Assembly (NCBI GenBank): GCA_905182865.1
Contig: CAJJCY010000004.1
Span: forward strand, 744,001 to 808,000
Direction of reading: 5' to 3'
Source: an uncultured SAR324 cluster bacterium
Lineage (GTDB): Bacteria; SAR324; NAC60-12
Length of the DNA stretch: 64,000 nucleotides
Positions 1 to 13,340 of the stretch are shown one piece after another. Under the pieces are notes generated by a model. It was not told where the DNA came from. It saw nothing but the letters and a program-made list of their open reading frames with translations, and made no database searches. The position numbers and the translations under genes were made by a program. How positions within the stretch are numbered: the first letter of the stretch is position 1; each line of letters begins with the position of its first letter.

Positions 1-142
1 TTTTGGAAAGTGATAAATACTGAAATATCAAATTATTTAATTTTTATTCCTCTGTCATTTTGCTTTTCAATAAATATCAACAAAACAAAAGTGCAAACGA
101 AAATAGCACATCATATAAATCAACACAAGTCAAAATTTGTGA

Positions 143-1252
143 CTATCCATTAGAGTAGATTCTGGGAATACGATCACTCAAATTTGTCAAAATTTCATAT
201 GGTATCGTTTCTGCCCACCCGGACATCTCTTCCACAGTTATACTCTGACCGACCTGTTCTCCAATTAAAACTACCTCATCTCCTACTTCAAGTGTCTCAT
301 TATTGGAGTTGACCATAAACTGATCCATACAAACCCGTCCTATGATAGCCCGCCGTTTTCCACGGATTATTACTTCACCATGATTTGAAAGGTGACGCCG
401 AAAACCATCGCCGTAACCCAGCGGAATAGTGGATATTTCTGTGGATCCGTCAGAAGTCCAGGTTGATCCATAACTGACTGAGAATCCTTTTGGAACAGAT
501 TTGTGAAAAGAAACCTGAGATTTAAGCTGGAGAGCCGGACGCACATCCAGAACATGCGGACTTGATGAATCTGGGTATACTCCATAAAGTAAAATTCCCG
601 GCCGGATGAGATCCAAGTGAGACTGAGGGAAATAAAGCACGCCACCTGAATTAGCAAGATGTCGCAAAGGAACCGGTGCATCAAGCCGCTCAAAAATTGA
701 TACTGCTGTTAAAAACCGGTCAACTTGTTCCAGAGTCATCGGATCTTCCGGATCATCTGCACAGGCTAAATGCGAACACACACCTTTAACTGTCAGATGC
801 TGTGAACGTACTGCTTCTTCAATAAAACCTGCTGACTCTTCCGCAATGATTCCAATCCGCCCCATTCCGCTGTCAAGCTTAAGATGCACTATTGCCTGCT
901 GACCTGAAGATTCACAAATTTTATCTGTTTTGCGTAATAAATTCAGAGAAGAAATAAAAAATTCTAAATTCCATTTCAAATACTCCGGAATCTGTTTTAA
1001 CAATACACCCCCAAAGACCACAATCGGCAAACTTATTCCGGACTCACGTAATATTATTCCTTCTTCCAGCAGAGCTACACCCAGACAATTTACTCCATGT
1101 TTTTCATAGAACTGTGCAACTCTCAATATTCCATGTCCGTATGCATTCGACTTTACGACTGCCATCACAGGACGATTATGTGTGTGTTTTCGAATCTGCT
1201 CCAGATTATATTTTAAATAATCCAGATTGACTTCTATGAAGGTGGGCCTCAT
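143..1252 (-). CDS. alr: Alanine racemase
   Basis: 369 aa; PLP-lysine motif AVVKSNAYGHG near the N-terminus and C-terminal GRVCMDQFMV. Confidence 0.95.
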   Translation of the reverse strand: MRPTFIEVNLDYLKYNLEQIRKHTHNRPVMAVVKSNAYGHGILRVAQFYEKHGVNCLGVALLEEGIILRESGISLPIVVFGGVLLKQIPEYLKWNLEFFISSLNLLRKTDKICESSGQQAIVHLKLDSGMGRIGIIAEESAGFIEEAVRSQHLTVKGVCSHLACADDPEDPMTLEQVDRFLTAVSIFERLDAPVPLRHLANSGGVLYFPQSHLDLIRPGILLYGVYPDSSSPHVLDVRPALQLKSQVSFHKSVPKGFSVSYGSTWTSDGSTEISTIPLGYGDGFRRHLSNHGEVIIRGKRRAIIGRVCMDQFMVNSNNETLEVGDEVVLIGEQVGQSITVEEMSGWAETIPYEILTNLSDRIPRIYSNG

Positions 1253-1307
1253 AAAACATGAATTTTAGATGAAATAATAATTGGGATTTTTTTACACAAT
1301 GATGCCA

Positions 1308-2042
1308 TCACTTTTGGGAACTGTAAAAGACAAAAAGGACACTGCAGAAAAGTTCAAAATTTTCCAATTCAACATCATTACTGATTTTTTCGAGGGTGGT
1401 ATTTAAATCATTATTACTGCGGATTTGGCTAAATGCCTGATAGAAACGAACTCGAATTTGGTGTTCCACAAATAAAGGTACGATCTCATTGATAATCTGT
1501 GCAAGTTCACCAGGATCTTCACTGAGACGTTTCAAAACATGACAGAAAAAACCATGAATATAAACATCCAGCTTACGTTTGTTTTCTTTTAATTTTTTTC
1601 TAGGCAAATATTCAGAGGAAACAATTTTCAATTTCCTCTCACTTCCAACTTTTTCAGACTCACCATCTTCATCCGTAGAAAAGGTTGGGTTTGCACCCGA
1701 GAGTTTTCTCTTACGGTGTGCAGAAATGTTTAGAGGATATTCCAGCGAATATGGTGATTTTTTTTCTAATTGTTGAAAAAGACTTTGTGCTTTTATGGGA
1801 TCCAATTGAATTTTATCTGTTTCCGCAGCTAGTATTCCAACCATAAACGGATTCTTGGGATTACTGTATACATCATAGGTTTCTGCACCAAAATCATAAG
1901 GGAGAGATTTTGTTCCTTTAATGTTTTTTGGATTCTGCTTTAATATCAGTGGCTGAAGAGGAACAGATTTAACTGTTCCAGTTGTATTCTCAATCCTTGC
2001 GGTTGGGTTTGCTCCTTGGAGCCCATTTTCTTTTATAATCAC
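1308..2042 (-). CDS. Hypothetical protein with two GANPT motifs and a basic central segment
   Basis: 244 aa ORF; no family recognised; start codon (GTG) uncertain. Confidence 0.5.
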   Translation of the reverse strand: MIIKENGLQGANPTARIENTTGTVKSVPLQPLILKQNPKNIKGTKSLPYDFGAETYDVYSNPKNPFMVGILAAETDKIQLDPIKAQSLFQQLEKKSPYSLEYPLNISAHRKRKLSGANPTFSTDEDGESEKVGSERKLKIVSSEYLPRKKLKENKRKLDVYIHGFFCHVLKRLSEDPGELAQIINEIVPLFVEHQIRVRFYQAFSQIRSNNDLNTTLEKISNDVELENFELFCSVLFVFYSSQK

Positions 2043-2182
2043 TATATATTTACTTTATATAATACTTATTTAAGCATTACGGCAAGATATTTGCTCTTGC
2101 ATTTATTGGAATCTTGGGTGCAGAATTTACTTAATGCATCCTAGCTATCAAGTAGCACCAACTATACCACCTGTATCAAATC

Positions 2183-4387
2183 ATGTTGCAGAGTAACTTT
2201 TCTTTCCCCGCTTTCAAAATTTCAATACAAACTTTCTTCTTCAGGAATCGCTGTAAGACAGTTGTCGAAGTTTTGATCATTACAGCCATGTTATTTTTTG
2301 CCAGTTCTGCATCTGCTCATAAAATATCTTCTTGGGAACCATATAAAAGTTTGTTAGAGCAGGGCGAGTGCCAAGAATTGATAAGTCACCTAAAACCTTT
2401 ATCCATGCCCCGGAACTGGTATGACAACCGAATGTGGAGCCAGTCACGGATCTTGAATTCCAAATGCCAGATGCAGTTAGAAAATTATAAAGCGGCCCTG
2501 AAGAGTCTAAAACAAACTCCTGAATCTGAAGAAAGAGACGTTTGGCTATTTCAAAAAATCAAGGTTTTACTTAAATCTGGCAATCAAAGTAAAGCAATTA
2601 CCAATATTAGAAAACTACTGAAACTGCCGGAAAAATTTTCTTATCTTCAAGGTCTACGAGATGATTTGAAGAATGAATTTAATACAGATAAGGAAGTAAG
2701 CTTACTTTTTCCTTTGCTGCATGAAACCCGTAAAAACTACAAATGGTTCCTTTCGGATTATGATCTTCATGCACTCTATATCCGTGGTGCAAAACTGAAA
2801 GGGATAAAACCTGAGCATACGTATAGAGTTTTGGGATGGCAGTTTCCCCTTGATGAAAAAACCGCACGCCAATCCCACAAGGACTTAACTGCCAAGGACC
2901 TAAAAAATATGTCTCCGGCAGAACTCATCAAACGCGTACGAACCTTGACCAGACTCGGTCTTAATAACTACCTGGTAAAACATTTGCCGCAGCTTCGGAA
3001 GTGGCGCAGCAGGAAGGTACTGAAAAAACTTGGTAAAACTTATCTAAAAGCACTCTTTGTAGAAAGATTTTATTATCGAATAATCATATCTCATAAAAAA
3101 GGTCAACTTTCAAAACTATGGTCTATACCAAAAGAAACCCAGCTTTACTGGACGGCACGCTCCTTCATCAAAAGAAGAAACATTCCGGATGCAAGAAGTT
3201 CTATCTATAAACTTGAAAGACTTAATGCAAATTCCAAGCTCCTGCCTAATTTGTTAAACACATTTGCCATACGTTACATGCTGGACTCAGAAATTGAGAA
3301 ATCACGATTTTGGTGGAATCGTCTGCTGAGTCATTTCCCCAAGCATGAGCTTGCTGCTGCTGCTGCATGGAGACTGGCCTGGTCAAACCTGCAGCAAAAT
3401 AATACAAAAAAAGCCCTGACATACCTTAAACAAGGACTTAAAACAAGAATTTACAATTCTGAGATGAAAGCTAAGTTACTATACTGGCAGGGAAAATTAC
3501 AACAATCTGCAGGCCGTCCGGATCTTGCAAAAAAAAGTTTCACAAAACTGCTTCTTCGTCAGCCAAATACGTATTATGGAATGCGACTGCTTTCCGCAAA
3601 AGATATTCCTGGAAGCATATTGGAAGTAGCCAAGTCCCGGCAAACAAAACTATACGCCGAACCAACTGAACCACTCAGTAAAAAAACCAAAAAATTATTA
3701 AAAAGAATCGAGTTTCTCTTTGATATTGCAGAACCTGAACAGGCTTTGAAAGAATTATTTGCCGGAATGGGGCGTTTTAAAAACAGTTCACGGAACTGGC
3801 ATGTAAGTCACATGCTTCATCGCAGAGGTGAACATCATGCCTTGCTCAGGATTTTCGCCAACTATTATCTGCCTCGCATGATTTCCCTTGAAGTTGGAGA
3901 ATATCCTCTCTGGGAATTGGCTTACCCTAGACCCTACTGGTCACAGTTGAAGAACTTTGCAAATCAGGCTGGAATAGACCCATATTTCGCTCTGGCAATA
4001 ATGCGAGAGGAAAGTCACTTTGATCCTCATGCATTATCTTCATCCAAGGCAATAGGTTTAATGCAGTTGATGCCCGCCACTGCAAAAGCTGTAGCTAAAA
4101 GAATAAAAATTAAACTAACAGGAAAGGCAGAAATATTTGATCCGGAACTGAATACCCAACTTGGTACGCTGTATCTAGGAAGGTTATCCAACAAGTTCAA
4201 GTCTGAACTGATTTATACAGCAGGCGGTTATAATGCCGGACCTCGAAACATGAGCAAGTGGATTAACCGCTGGAATGGAAAATCACTGGATGTCTTTGTT
4301 GAACAAATTCCATTCAAAGAAACCAGAAATTACGTCAAACGAGTTTACAGGAGCTACAAACTTTACAAACAAATCTACAGCTCATAA
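2183..4387 (+). CDS. Soluble lytic murein transglycosylase-like protein (SLT domain)
   Basis: C-terminal AIMREESHFDPHALSSSKAIGLMQLMPATAKAVAK...YTAGGYNAGP is a classic SLT domain; alpha-helical repeat N-terminal region. Confidence 0.9.
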   Translation: MLQSNFSFPAFKISIQTFFFRNRCKTVVEVLIITAMLFFASSASAHKISSWEPYKSLLEQGECQELISHLKPLSMPRNWYDNRMWSQSRILNSKCQMQLENYKAALKSLKQTPESEERDVWLFQKIKVLLKSGNQSKAITNIRKLLKLPEKFSYLQGLRDDLKNEFNTDKEVSLLFPLLHETRKNYKWFLSDYDLHALYIRGAKLKGIKPEHTYRVLGWQFPLDEKTARQSHKDLTAKDLKNMSPAELIKRVRTLTRLGLNNYLVKHLPQLRKWRSRKVLKKLGKTYLKALFVERFYYRIIISHKKGQLSKLWSIPKETQLYWTARSFIKRRNIPDARSSIYKLERLNANSKLLPNLLNTFAIRYMLDSEIEKSRFWWNRLLSHFPKHELAAAAAWRLAWSNLQQNNTKKALTYLKQGLKTRIYNSEMKAKLLYWQGKLQQSAGRPDLAKKSFTKLLLRQPNTYYGMRLLSAKDIPGSILEVAKSRQTKLYAEPTEPLSKKTKKLLKRIEFLFDIAEPEQALKELFAGMGRFKNSSRNWHVSHMLHRRGEHHALLRIFANYYLPRMISLEVGEYPLWELAYPRPYWSQLKNFANQAGIDPYFALAIMREESHFDPHALSSSKAIGLMQLMPATAKAVAKRIKIKLTGKAEIFDPELNTQLGTLYLGRLSNKFKSELIYTAGGYNAGPRNMSKWINRWNGKSLDVFVEQIPFKETRNYVKRVYRSYKLYKQIYSS

Positions 4388-4982
4388 ATTGCAAAAATAA
4401 ACCCGCGTCTCTCAATCCTCCACAACACCTTTAGGCATTTTGATTTAGCTACAAGAATCAATAAAAAGGATGCTGCACTATTTTAAATCCGGATTAGATC
4501 ACTTGATGTAAAAAAACTATAATCCAGATTTACTTCTATTCCCAGAAAACTGCCTTATTTTGTGGCGGATTGAAATGTCCCCCAAGTCAAGGTTCTTTAG
4601 ATTCCGGCAAGGCCTAGTCTTTCTATTCAGACACCAGCGCTGACTATAAAACCATGGAGACTGAGTATATGTATTGGTTGGTAACTTCCAAATTTGGCAT
4701 GTATGATTCTTCCGCAAGATGCAAAAAAGAAAAACAGAATGGTGTCCAAATACTAAAGAAATATTAAAAGCTCAGGACCTTGCAGTTTACAACTTAATCA
4801 AGGATCCGAAATACGCATTCCCCTCCGTTTTACCAAATGAGGATTATACGTATTACACTTTCAAAACTTCAAACATTAAATCTTTTTAATAAATCGTATA
4901 CTTGAATTAGTTCTAACATGTCCTACTTGAATTTCTACTTGGAATAATGTGGTTGAAGACAGTTTGTTCAACAAAATCAATT

Positions 4983-5756
4983 TTAAATTACAGTTTTTAA
5001 TTCACTCAGCATTTTACGAAAATCAAGTGGGTGACGTTTGTTTAGCATCTTTGCAGTTTCGTTAAATTCCTGCTTTTCCTGAAGTTGCTGAATTTTACTG
5101 GCAAAAAGTATTATATTTCCCTTCTCATTAGCACGTGCCTGAAAAAGCTGAGTAAATGTTGATTTCCATTGCTCACGACGCTCCATAAAATTTCCGGTTA
5201 TTGTCCATAAATTTCCAACAAGCCAGCCACCGGTATTCAGACAGTTACTAAGGTTTTGTAAAAATTCTGTACGGGTCACCTCTTCCGGAGGCCCATATTC
5301 ACCATATGCATCCAAAAATATGAGATCATATTTCAATTTAAGTTTTGTAATATTTTGTGTTGCGTCTGCCTGTATCACACTCAAACGCTTGTCAAGTGGA
5401 AACTCAAAAAAGCGCCGTGCCGCCTCGATTACTGCAGGATTTATTTCAATGATGGTTTGCTGAATTGAAGGAAATTCACGATACATCCATCTTACAATGC
5501 TGCCGCCTCCAAGACCGATATGCAGAACTGACTTTGGTTCCGGACAAAAAAGCAGTCCCAGCAGCATGAAGCGAGTGTAAGGCAAGACAAGATAATCTGG
5601 ATTGACAGTAGAAAAAACGCTCTGCATGATATGGTTGCCAAATCGCAATTCACGTCTACCCTCTTTTTCCAAGACCTGAACAGTAACACCAGAATTTTCT
5701 TTTTCCCAGATCAAACGTTCCGGCCTGCTTTTTTGCAGGATTTTTAATAGATTCAA
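4983..5756 (-). CDS. Spermidine synthase-like methyltransferase-fold protein
   Basis: VLHIGLGGGSIVRWMYREFPSIQQTIIEINPAVIEAARRFF and DLIFLDAYGEYGPPEEVTRTEFL. Confidence 0.8.
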   Translation of the reverse strand: MNLLKILQKSRPERLIWEKENSGVTVQVLEKEGRRELRFGNHIMQSVFSTVNPDYLVLPYTRFMLLGLLFCPEPKSVLHIGLGGGSIVRWMYREFPSIQQTIIEINPAVIEAARRFFEFPLDKRLSVIQADATQNITKLKLKYDLIFLDAYGEYGPPEEVTRTEFLQNLSNCLNTGGWLVGNLWTITGNFMERREQWKSTFTQLFQARANEKGNIILFASKIQQLQEKQEFNETAKMLNKRHPLDFRKMLSELKTVI

Positions 5757-5859
5757 AAATTAAAATTCTATATTAAAGGTTAAAAATAAAAGGCTAAAGG
5801 CTTCAAAGATTTACTTTAGTTACGGTTTCAGACCAGTCTGACAAAACCAATTCCTTCAT

Positions 5860-6468
5860 TTATTCCAAATGTGAAACTCCACCCATTTGTGAAACAATCC
5901 ATTTATCTTCCCATACTAAGCGGAATACACCAGTATTCCTGATTAAAAAGCGTGTGGGTGTTTCTAGAGAGAGCCCCAGTGAATGCTTCATTACAACCCT
6001 AATGAAACCACCATGTGTCACAAGCAATACACGTTCTTCCAGATGTTTAATCCGGATTTCATCTACAATCTCCAATGCACGATCCTGCAGCTGCTGTGTA
6101 CTTTCACCTTCATCAATTACATATTTTGAGCCTGCTGTTTTGAAAAGACTGAAGACTTCAGGATGACGCTCCCTTGCTTCCTCAGATGTTAATCCTTCAA
6201 AAACGCCAAGATTTTTTTCACGCAGACGCAGATCAATTTTCAGCTCATGTCCTGAAAACTGAGTAATTGCTTCAGCAGTTTGTTTTGCACGCAGGGAATC
6301 GCTGGAGTATATATGATCGAAAGGCACATTTTTCATCCACTGACCAAGTGCCTGAATTTGTGCTTGACCTACAGATGACAAATCACTGTTGGAATGTCCC
6401 TGCATTCGCTGCTGTGAGTTCCACTCTGTCTCACCGTGGCGAATAAAAATGATTTCCGTTTTTTTCAT
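5860..6468 (-). CDS. Histidine phosphatase family protein (phosphoglycerate mutase-like)
   Basis: IFIRHGETEWNSQQRMQGHSNSDLS and LLVTHGGFIRVV. Confidence 0.92.
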   Translation of the reverse strand: MKKTEIIFIRHGETEWNSQQRMQGHSNSDLSSVGQAQIQALGQWMKNVPFDHIYSSDSLRAKQTAEAITQFSGHELKIDLRLREKNLGVFEGLTSEEARERHPEVFSLFKTAGSKYVIDEGESTQQLQDRALEIVDEIRIKHLEERVLLVTHGGFIRVVMKHSLGLSLETPTRFLIRNTGVFRLVWEDKWIVSQMGGVSHLE

Positions 6469-6556
6469 AAATTACAATTTGATTTTTTCGTGAATAATCC
6501 ATTCATTTATTAAACTGGAGAGATAAAACAAGGTACGTGATAAAAAGAAGAGGACT

Positions 6557-7441
6557 TTAACCACTGTTTTCATTGTCGGGATTGTCGTGTAGTTTGAGCA
6601 ACCTCCGCATTTCATCCAGCAAAGCAGTCTTGTATTCCGGACGCAACAGGCCGATTTGCAAGGCAGAAGTAAGAAATCCGAGTGGTTCTCCCAAATCATA
6701 ACGGGTTCCTTCAAACTGCAGAGCCGACACCTGCCCCTGTGCAGCCAGATGATTGATCGCCTCGGTTTGAGTAAATTCACTCAGATGCGAATGATTTTTA
6801 TCGCTCCTGCGTAGTGCCTCAAAAAGATCCGGAGTGTAGAGGTAACGTCCATAAGAAACAAAACGACTGGGTGCAGTACCCGGAAGAGGTTTTTCAACCA
6901 TTTTATTTACCTGCATAATATTTCCTGAATCTACCGGGTCAATCACTCCATAGCGAAAAAGCTGATCTTCCTCCAACTCTTTAACTGCCAGAACCGTGTT
7001 ACCAGTTTTTTCCCAGGTTTCAATCAGTTGTCTGCTGAGAGGCTTTTCACCAAGAACTATATCGTCAGGATAGGCCACGACAAATGGCTGATTGTCTACA
7101 AACGGTTCAACCAGCATCAAGGCGTTCCCTGTACCCATCATTCGTTGTTGGCGCAATGTAAAAATGTTGGCTTCAATTGGTTTTATTACTGCTAATTTTT
7201 CAATTTCGTTGGACTTCGAAAATGCAGAAGACAACTCAATCTCCCGATCAAAATAATCCTCCATCACTTTCTTTCTGCGTGACGAAACTAGCAAAATATC
7301 ATTAATACCTGAATCCACCATTTCCTGCACAATGAAATCAATGGCCGGACGGTCAATAAGTGGAAACATTTCTTTGGGAATCGTTTTTGATGCAGGTAAA
7401 AATCTGGTTGCATAACCAGCAGCTAAAATTACACCTTTCAT
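6557..7441 (-). CDS. galU: UTP-glucose-1-phosphate uridylyltransferase
   Basis: MKGVILAAGYATRFLPASKTIPKEMFPLIDRPAIDFIVQEMVDSGI; VEKPLPGTAPSRFVSYGRYL. Confidence 0.93.
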   Translation of the reverse strand: MKGVILAAGYATRFLPASKTIPKEMFPLIDRPAIDFIVQEMVDSGINDILLVSSRRKKVMEDYFDREIELSSAFSKSNEIEKLAVIKPIEANIFTLRQQRMMGTGNALMLVEPFVDNQPFVVAYPDDIVLGEKPLSRQLIETWEKTGNTVLAVKELEEDQLFRYGVIDPVDSGNIMQVNKMVEKPLPGTAPSRFVSYGRYLYTPDLFEALRRSDKNHSHLSEFTQTEAINHLAAQGQVSALQFEGTRYDLGEPLGFLTSALQIGLLRPEYKTALLDEMRRLLKLHDNPDNENSG

Positions 7442-7548
7442 GGGCAGTTTTTAGTAATCAGTTTTAAGTTTTCTGCAATCAGTTGTCAGCTATTAGTTCA
7501 AACCGTATTTTTGAAAATGATTCAATCTAAAATAAAGTCCTGAAACCT

Positions 7549-7629
7549 TGTCATTTAGAGCGAAGTGATAAATCTTGTATAAGCGACACACTAATATCAT
7601 TAATATTTCTCGCTTCACACGAATTGACA
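7549..7629. repeat. Imperfect palindromic element between galU and ligA
   Basis: tgtcatttagagcgaagtgataaatctt ... aatatttctcgcttcacacgaattgaca inverted repeat. Confidence 0.6.
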
Positions 7630-7672
7630 GTATGTATTTCAAACTTTTTACTATTGTATCAATAATTATGAA

Positions 7673-9757
<2,085 letters not shown>

Positions 9758-9813
9758 CTATATAAACTCGGCCGCTAAAGTTCCATTCATTTCTAATTGA
9801 AAATAGTTTTCAA

Positions 9814-11982
9814 GTGAATTTATTTGAACACGCACACGATAAACAAATCCGCAAAGAAGCCCCTTTAGCAGACAGGATGCGCCCGCGGACAATTGAAGAA
9901 TTTGTCGGACAAAGTCATATTCTGGCACCAGGACGACTTTTACGGCGTGCGATTCAAGCCGATCAACTGTCAAGCCTGATTTTTTATGGACCGCCCGGAA
10001 CAGGAAAAACTACACTTTCGGCAGATCCAGATAGAAAGTTAATTGGTGATGAATCAATGCCGTTTTGTCTGGAATCGCTGATATCCGCAAATGTATTGAA
10101 ACTGCAAAAAAAGTTGAAGAATGGCAGCGACGTGCAGTATTGTTTGTCGATGAGGTTCATCGCTTCAATAAAGCACAGCAGGACGCACTCCTTCCACACG
10201 TTGAAAACGGAACTGTTATTTTAATTGGCGCCACTACTGAAAATCCGTATTTTGAAGTCAATAAGGCGCTCGTTAGCCGCTCCCGAATTTTTCAGCTTCA
10301 ATCACTGAATTCAACTGAGGTGGAAGAAATCATTGATCAGGCACTGACAGATTCTGAACGTGGTTTTGGCAACAAGCAAGTAAATTTAGCAGCGGAGGCA
10401 CGCAGGCACCTGGCGCATGTTGCCGGAGGTGATGCCAGAGCAGCCTTGAATGCACTTGAACTCGCCGTCTTAACAAGTCAAGCTGACGAAAATGGCATGC
10501 TGCAAATTACACTGGAAGTTGCAGAAGAATCAATTCAGCAGCGTGCAGTGCTTTATGACAAAGACGGCGATGCGCATTTTGACACAATTTCCGCTTTTAT
10601 CAAATCGATGCGCGGTTCTGATCCGGATGCTGCACTTTTCTGGATGGCAAAAATGGTGGAAGCTGGTGAAGACCCGCGTTTCATTTTCAGGAGGATGCTG
10701 ATTTTTGCCGGAGAAGATGTTGGAATGGCTGATCCGCAGGCGTTGGGTGTGGTTTCATCTGCAGCTCAGGCTTTTGATTATGTCGGCATGCCGGAAGGCC
10801 GTTATCATCTTGCACAAGCCTGTTTGTATTTAAGTACAGCACCAAAAAGTAATTCGGCATTTGCCTTTTTTGATGCAATTTTATGAAAATAAAACTGCTA
10901 AGTTGCAATCCATCCAGAGTCAGTCCACTCTGGAAGCCTTTGGACATGGAGAAGGCTATCTTTATCCACATGCCTACCGCGATCATTGGGTCGCACAGCA
11001 GTATCTTCCGGATGTCTTGCAGGGTCGAATATTTTATCAGCCCTCAGAACAAGGTTATGAAGCTTCTATACAGGAAACTGTATCACGGAACCGCGAAGCA
11101 CAACTTGCCACTTTTTTTTCACAAACTGCATCTGAACAATCCGGAAGTTTAAATTATTGGGAAGCCAGAACACTTGGCAGTTCAGGGGAATTGCTGAACG
11201 AATTTCGTGATCGATTGACTGAATGGTGTGAGCTTTCACGGAATTCACTTGCACTGGTTCTCAATGCAGGTGAAGGATTGCTCCTTGGTGAATTTCTTCG
11301 CCGTATTTCTGAGGAGAATGTTTATGCACTTGTTGAATCTTCTGAGGAAAAAATAATACTTGAAACTTTGTTCAAAAAAACAAATTCCAGAATTGAAGCT
11401 AAAATTGCAGTAGACAGCTCCGGATGTCCTGAATCATTTGAAATTGGAGATTTACGTTTTGAGCGGATTGTCGGCCGCAATGTACTGCAAAAACACGCAG
11501 ACAAAACGGGCTTTCTTGAAACTCTAAAACCGTGGATTTCTGCTGATGGCTTTTTCGTTTTTGGAGAGACGGTCCCCTCTCTGGGGCAGCGTCTTTCAGA
11601 TTTGATTCCGGAAGAATTGCTTGAGCCAGATTTTAGGAAAAAATTGAAAGCCGCAGAAAAAGAAATTTACCTGGATGAAGAAAATGTGCGCAGCAGTTGG
11701 ACACCATCCACTCTGCGTGATGAGCTGAATGGTGCAAATTGGAATATCATTCGCTGGCAGGTTAAAGAGTACAGCATCCCAACCATGATTCGAACTGAAC
11801 AAATAGAACAATGGTTTCCATCTCATCAGGACAGCCCCCATTCCAGCTACGGACAACGGTTATCAGCATATTTTTCTCCAAAACAACTTAATAATTTACG
11901 GGAGACTTTCCGAAATGAAGTTGCAGGAATAGTTGTCGAGTGGCACAGTGTCAGTCTGTTCATGCAATTGAAACCAAAATAA
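9814..11982 (+). CDS. rarA: RarA/MgsA-type AAA+ ATPase fused to a C-terminal methyltransferase-like domain (reading frame broken at least twice)
   Basis: ORFs 9814-10224 ([27 protein letters not shown]), 10065-10886 ([32 protein letters not shown]) and 10861-11982 ([40 protein letters not shown] plus about 280 aa extra domain) form one gene with frameshifts near 10020-10060 and 10875. Confidence 0.85.
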
Positions 11983-11985
11983 GTA

Positions 11986-12213
11986 ATGATTCATAAGCAG
12001 AAAATTTTTAATATATTGTTCCTTTGGACAACCTTGTTTATTCTGCAGATGCACACCGGATGCAGCAGTAAACCCCAATACATTATTTTCAAAACAGGAG
12101 ATCGGAACCAATTACAGGAACGGGCAGTTAAACACTGTTACGGTGATTTTAAGGTATTGCAAGAAAAAGAATTGGGACCGTACACGCGTGCCAGTCTTAA
12201 ATGTAAAGAGTAA
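11986..12213 (+). CDS. Small putative lipoprotein
   Basis: 75 aa; signal peptide with lipobox-like MHTGCSSK; immediately downstream of the rarA fusion. Confidence 0.6.
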   Translation: MIHKQKIFNILFLWTTLFILQMHTGCSSKPQYIIFKTGDRNQLQERAVKHCYGDFKVLQEKELGPYTRASLKCKE

Positions 12214-12318
12214 TTTATTGAGACGGAATAAACCACTTGTTCGGTGTACTTGATCCATGATCAAGTCTGGAATGACAAAGAATTATTTTCTGTGAACTCT
12301 TAACTAATTAGGAGTTTT

Positions 12319-13326
12319 TCAAATACAAAAAGTCTGAATTCGTTTAATCAAGGATTTCTCAACATCAACACCTTCGATCTCAATACGTTGACGATTCTCT
12401 TTGCGACGGTCACCTGGCAAGCGTGCACCATCCTGACCCTGGATTGCTTCTGTCAGGATTGTGATTCGCTCAGCAAATTCGGCACCAGAGAATGCATCCG
12501 GATCAAAGGCAAGGAAACACTGTCCCGTTCTCGGAGGCCCGCCTGCTGTGCCGGAGAAAGGACTGGCCTGAAGACCAAGCATAGCGCCACTGAGTGCCGC
12601 AGCCATAACTTCTACCAGCAAACCTGTACCGAAGCCTTTATAGCCTCCGCTTGGAGCCATACTTCCCTTGAGCGCTATTGCTGGATCTGTTGTGGTTTGC
12701 CCTTCAGCATCGAGTGCCCAGCCTTCAGGGATCGAATCACCTTCCCGCGCACGCATCATAATTTCACTCTTGGCAACCACACTTGCGCTTTGGTCAAGCA
12801 CGAAAGCCACACCTCCCGCTGAATCCGGAACTGCAAGAGCAAAGGGATTTGTACCAATAACAGGTATTTTCCCTCCGACAGGCGCAATCGAGGCCGGTGA
12901 ATTTGTAAAACCTATTCCTACAAGTCCCGCTTCAGCAAGACGTTCCACATGATAACCCAATACTCCACAGTTGTAGGAATTGCTGATTGTGAGTCCGACA
13001 CAGCCGTTTGATTTAACGAGAGGAATCAATTCTTTAAATCCCGCGTCGATCGCAGGGTGCGCAAAACCTGTTTTTGCGTCCACCTGAATCGCGGATAAAC
13101 GTGACTGGGTTACTTCAGGAATTGCTGCGCCGTCTACTTTTCCACACTTCACATGTTCACAGTATGTTGGAACGTAGAGCAGTCCATGACTCCTTATACC
13201 ATCGCGTTCAGCCGCCCGCGCAGCTTTGCCCACTGACATTGCGGATTCTGGACGAGTTCCCACCCCGATCAATGCTTCAGTTGCCAGGCTCTCAACTTCA
13301 GCTAAACTCATGTGTTCTGTACTCAT
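12319..13326 (-). CDS. Ldh-family oxidoreductase (malate/L-lactate dehydrogenase family, YlbC-type)
   Basis: RDGIRSHGLLYVPTYCEHV, GFTNSPASIAPVGGKIPVIGTNPFALAVP, GYKGFGTGLLVEVMAAALSGA. Confidence 0.9.
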   Translation of the reverse strand: MSTEHMSLAEVESLATEALIGVGTRPESAMSVGKAARAAERDGIRSHGLLYVPTYCEHVKCGKVDGAAIPEVTQSRLSAIQVDAKTGFAHPAIDAGFKELIPLVKSNGCVGLTISNSYNCGVLGYHVERLAEAGLVGIGFTNSPASIAPVGGKIPVIGTNPFALAVPDSAGGVAFVLDQSASVVAKSEIMMRAREGDSIPEGWALDAEGQTTTDPAIALKGSMAPSGGYKGFGTGLLVEVMAAALSGAMLGLQASPFSGTAGGPPRTGQCFLAFDPDAFSGAEFAERITILTEAIQGQDGARLPGDRRKENRQRIEIEGVDVEKSLIKRIQTFCI

Positions 13327-13340
13327 TGTATACTTTTGTT

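Noticed and set aside
9758-9973. Minus-strand 71-aa ORF upstream of ligA
   Set aside because: Overlaps the conserved rarA N-terminus antisense; no support.
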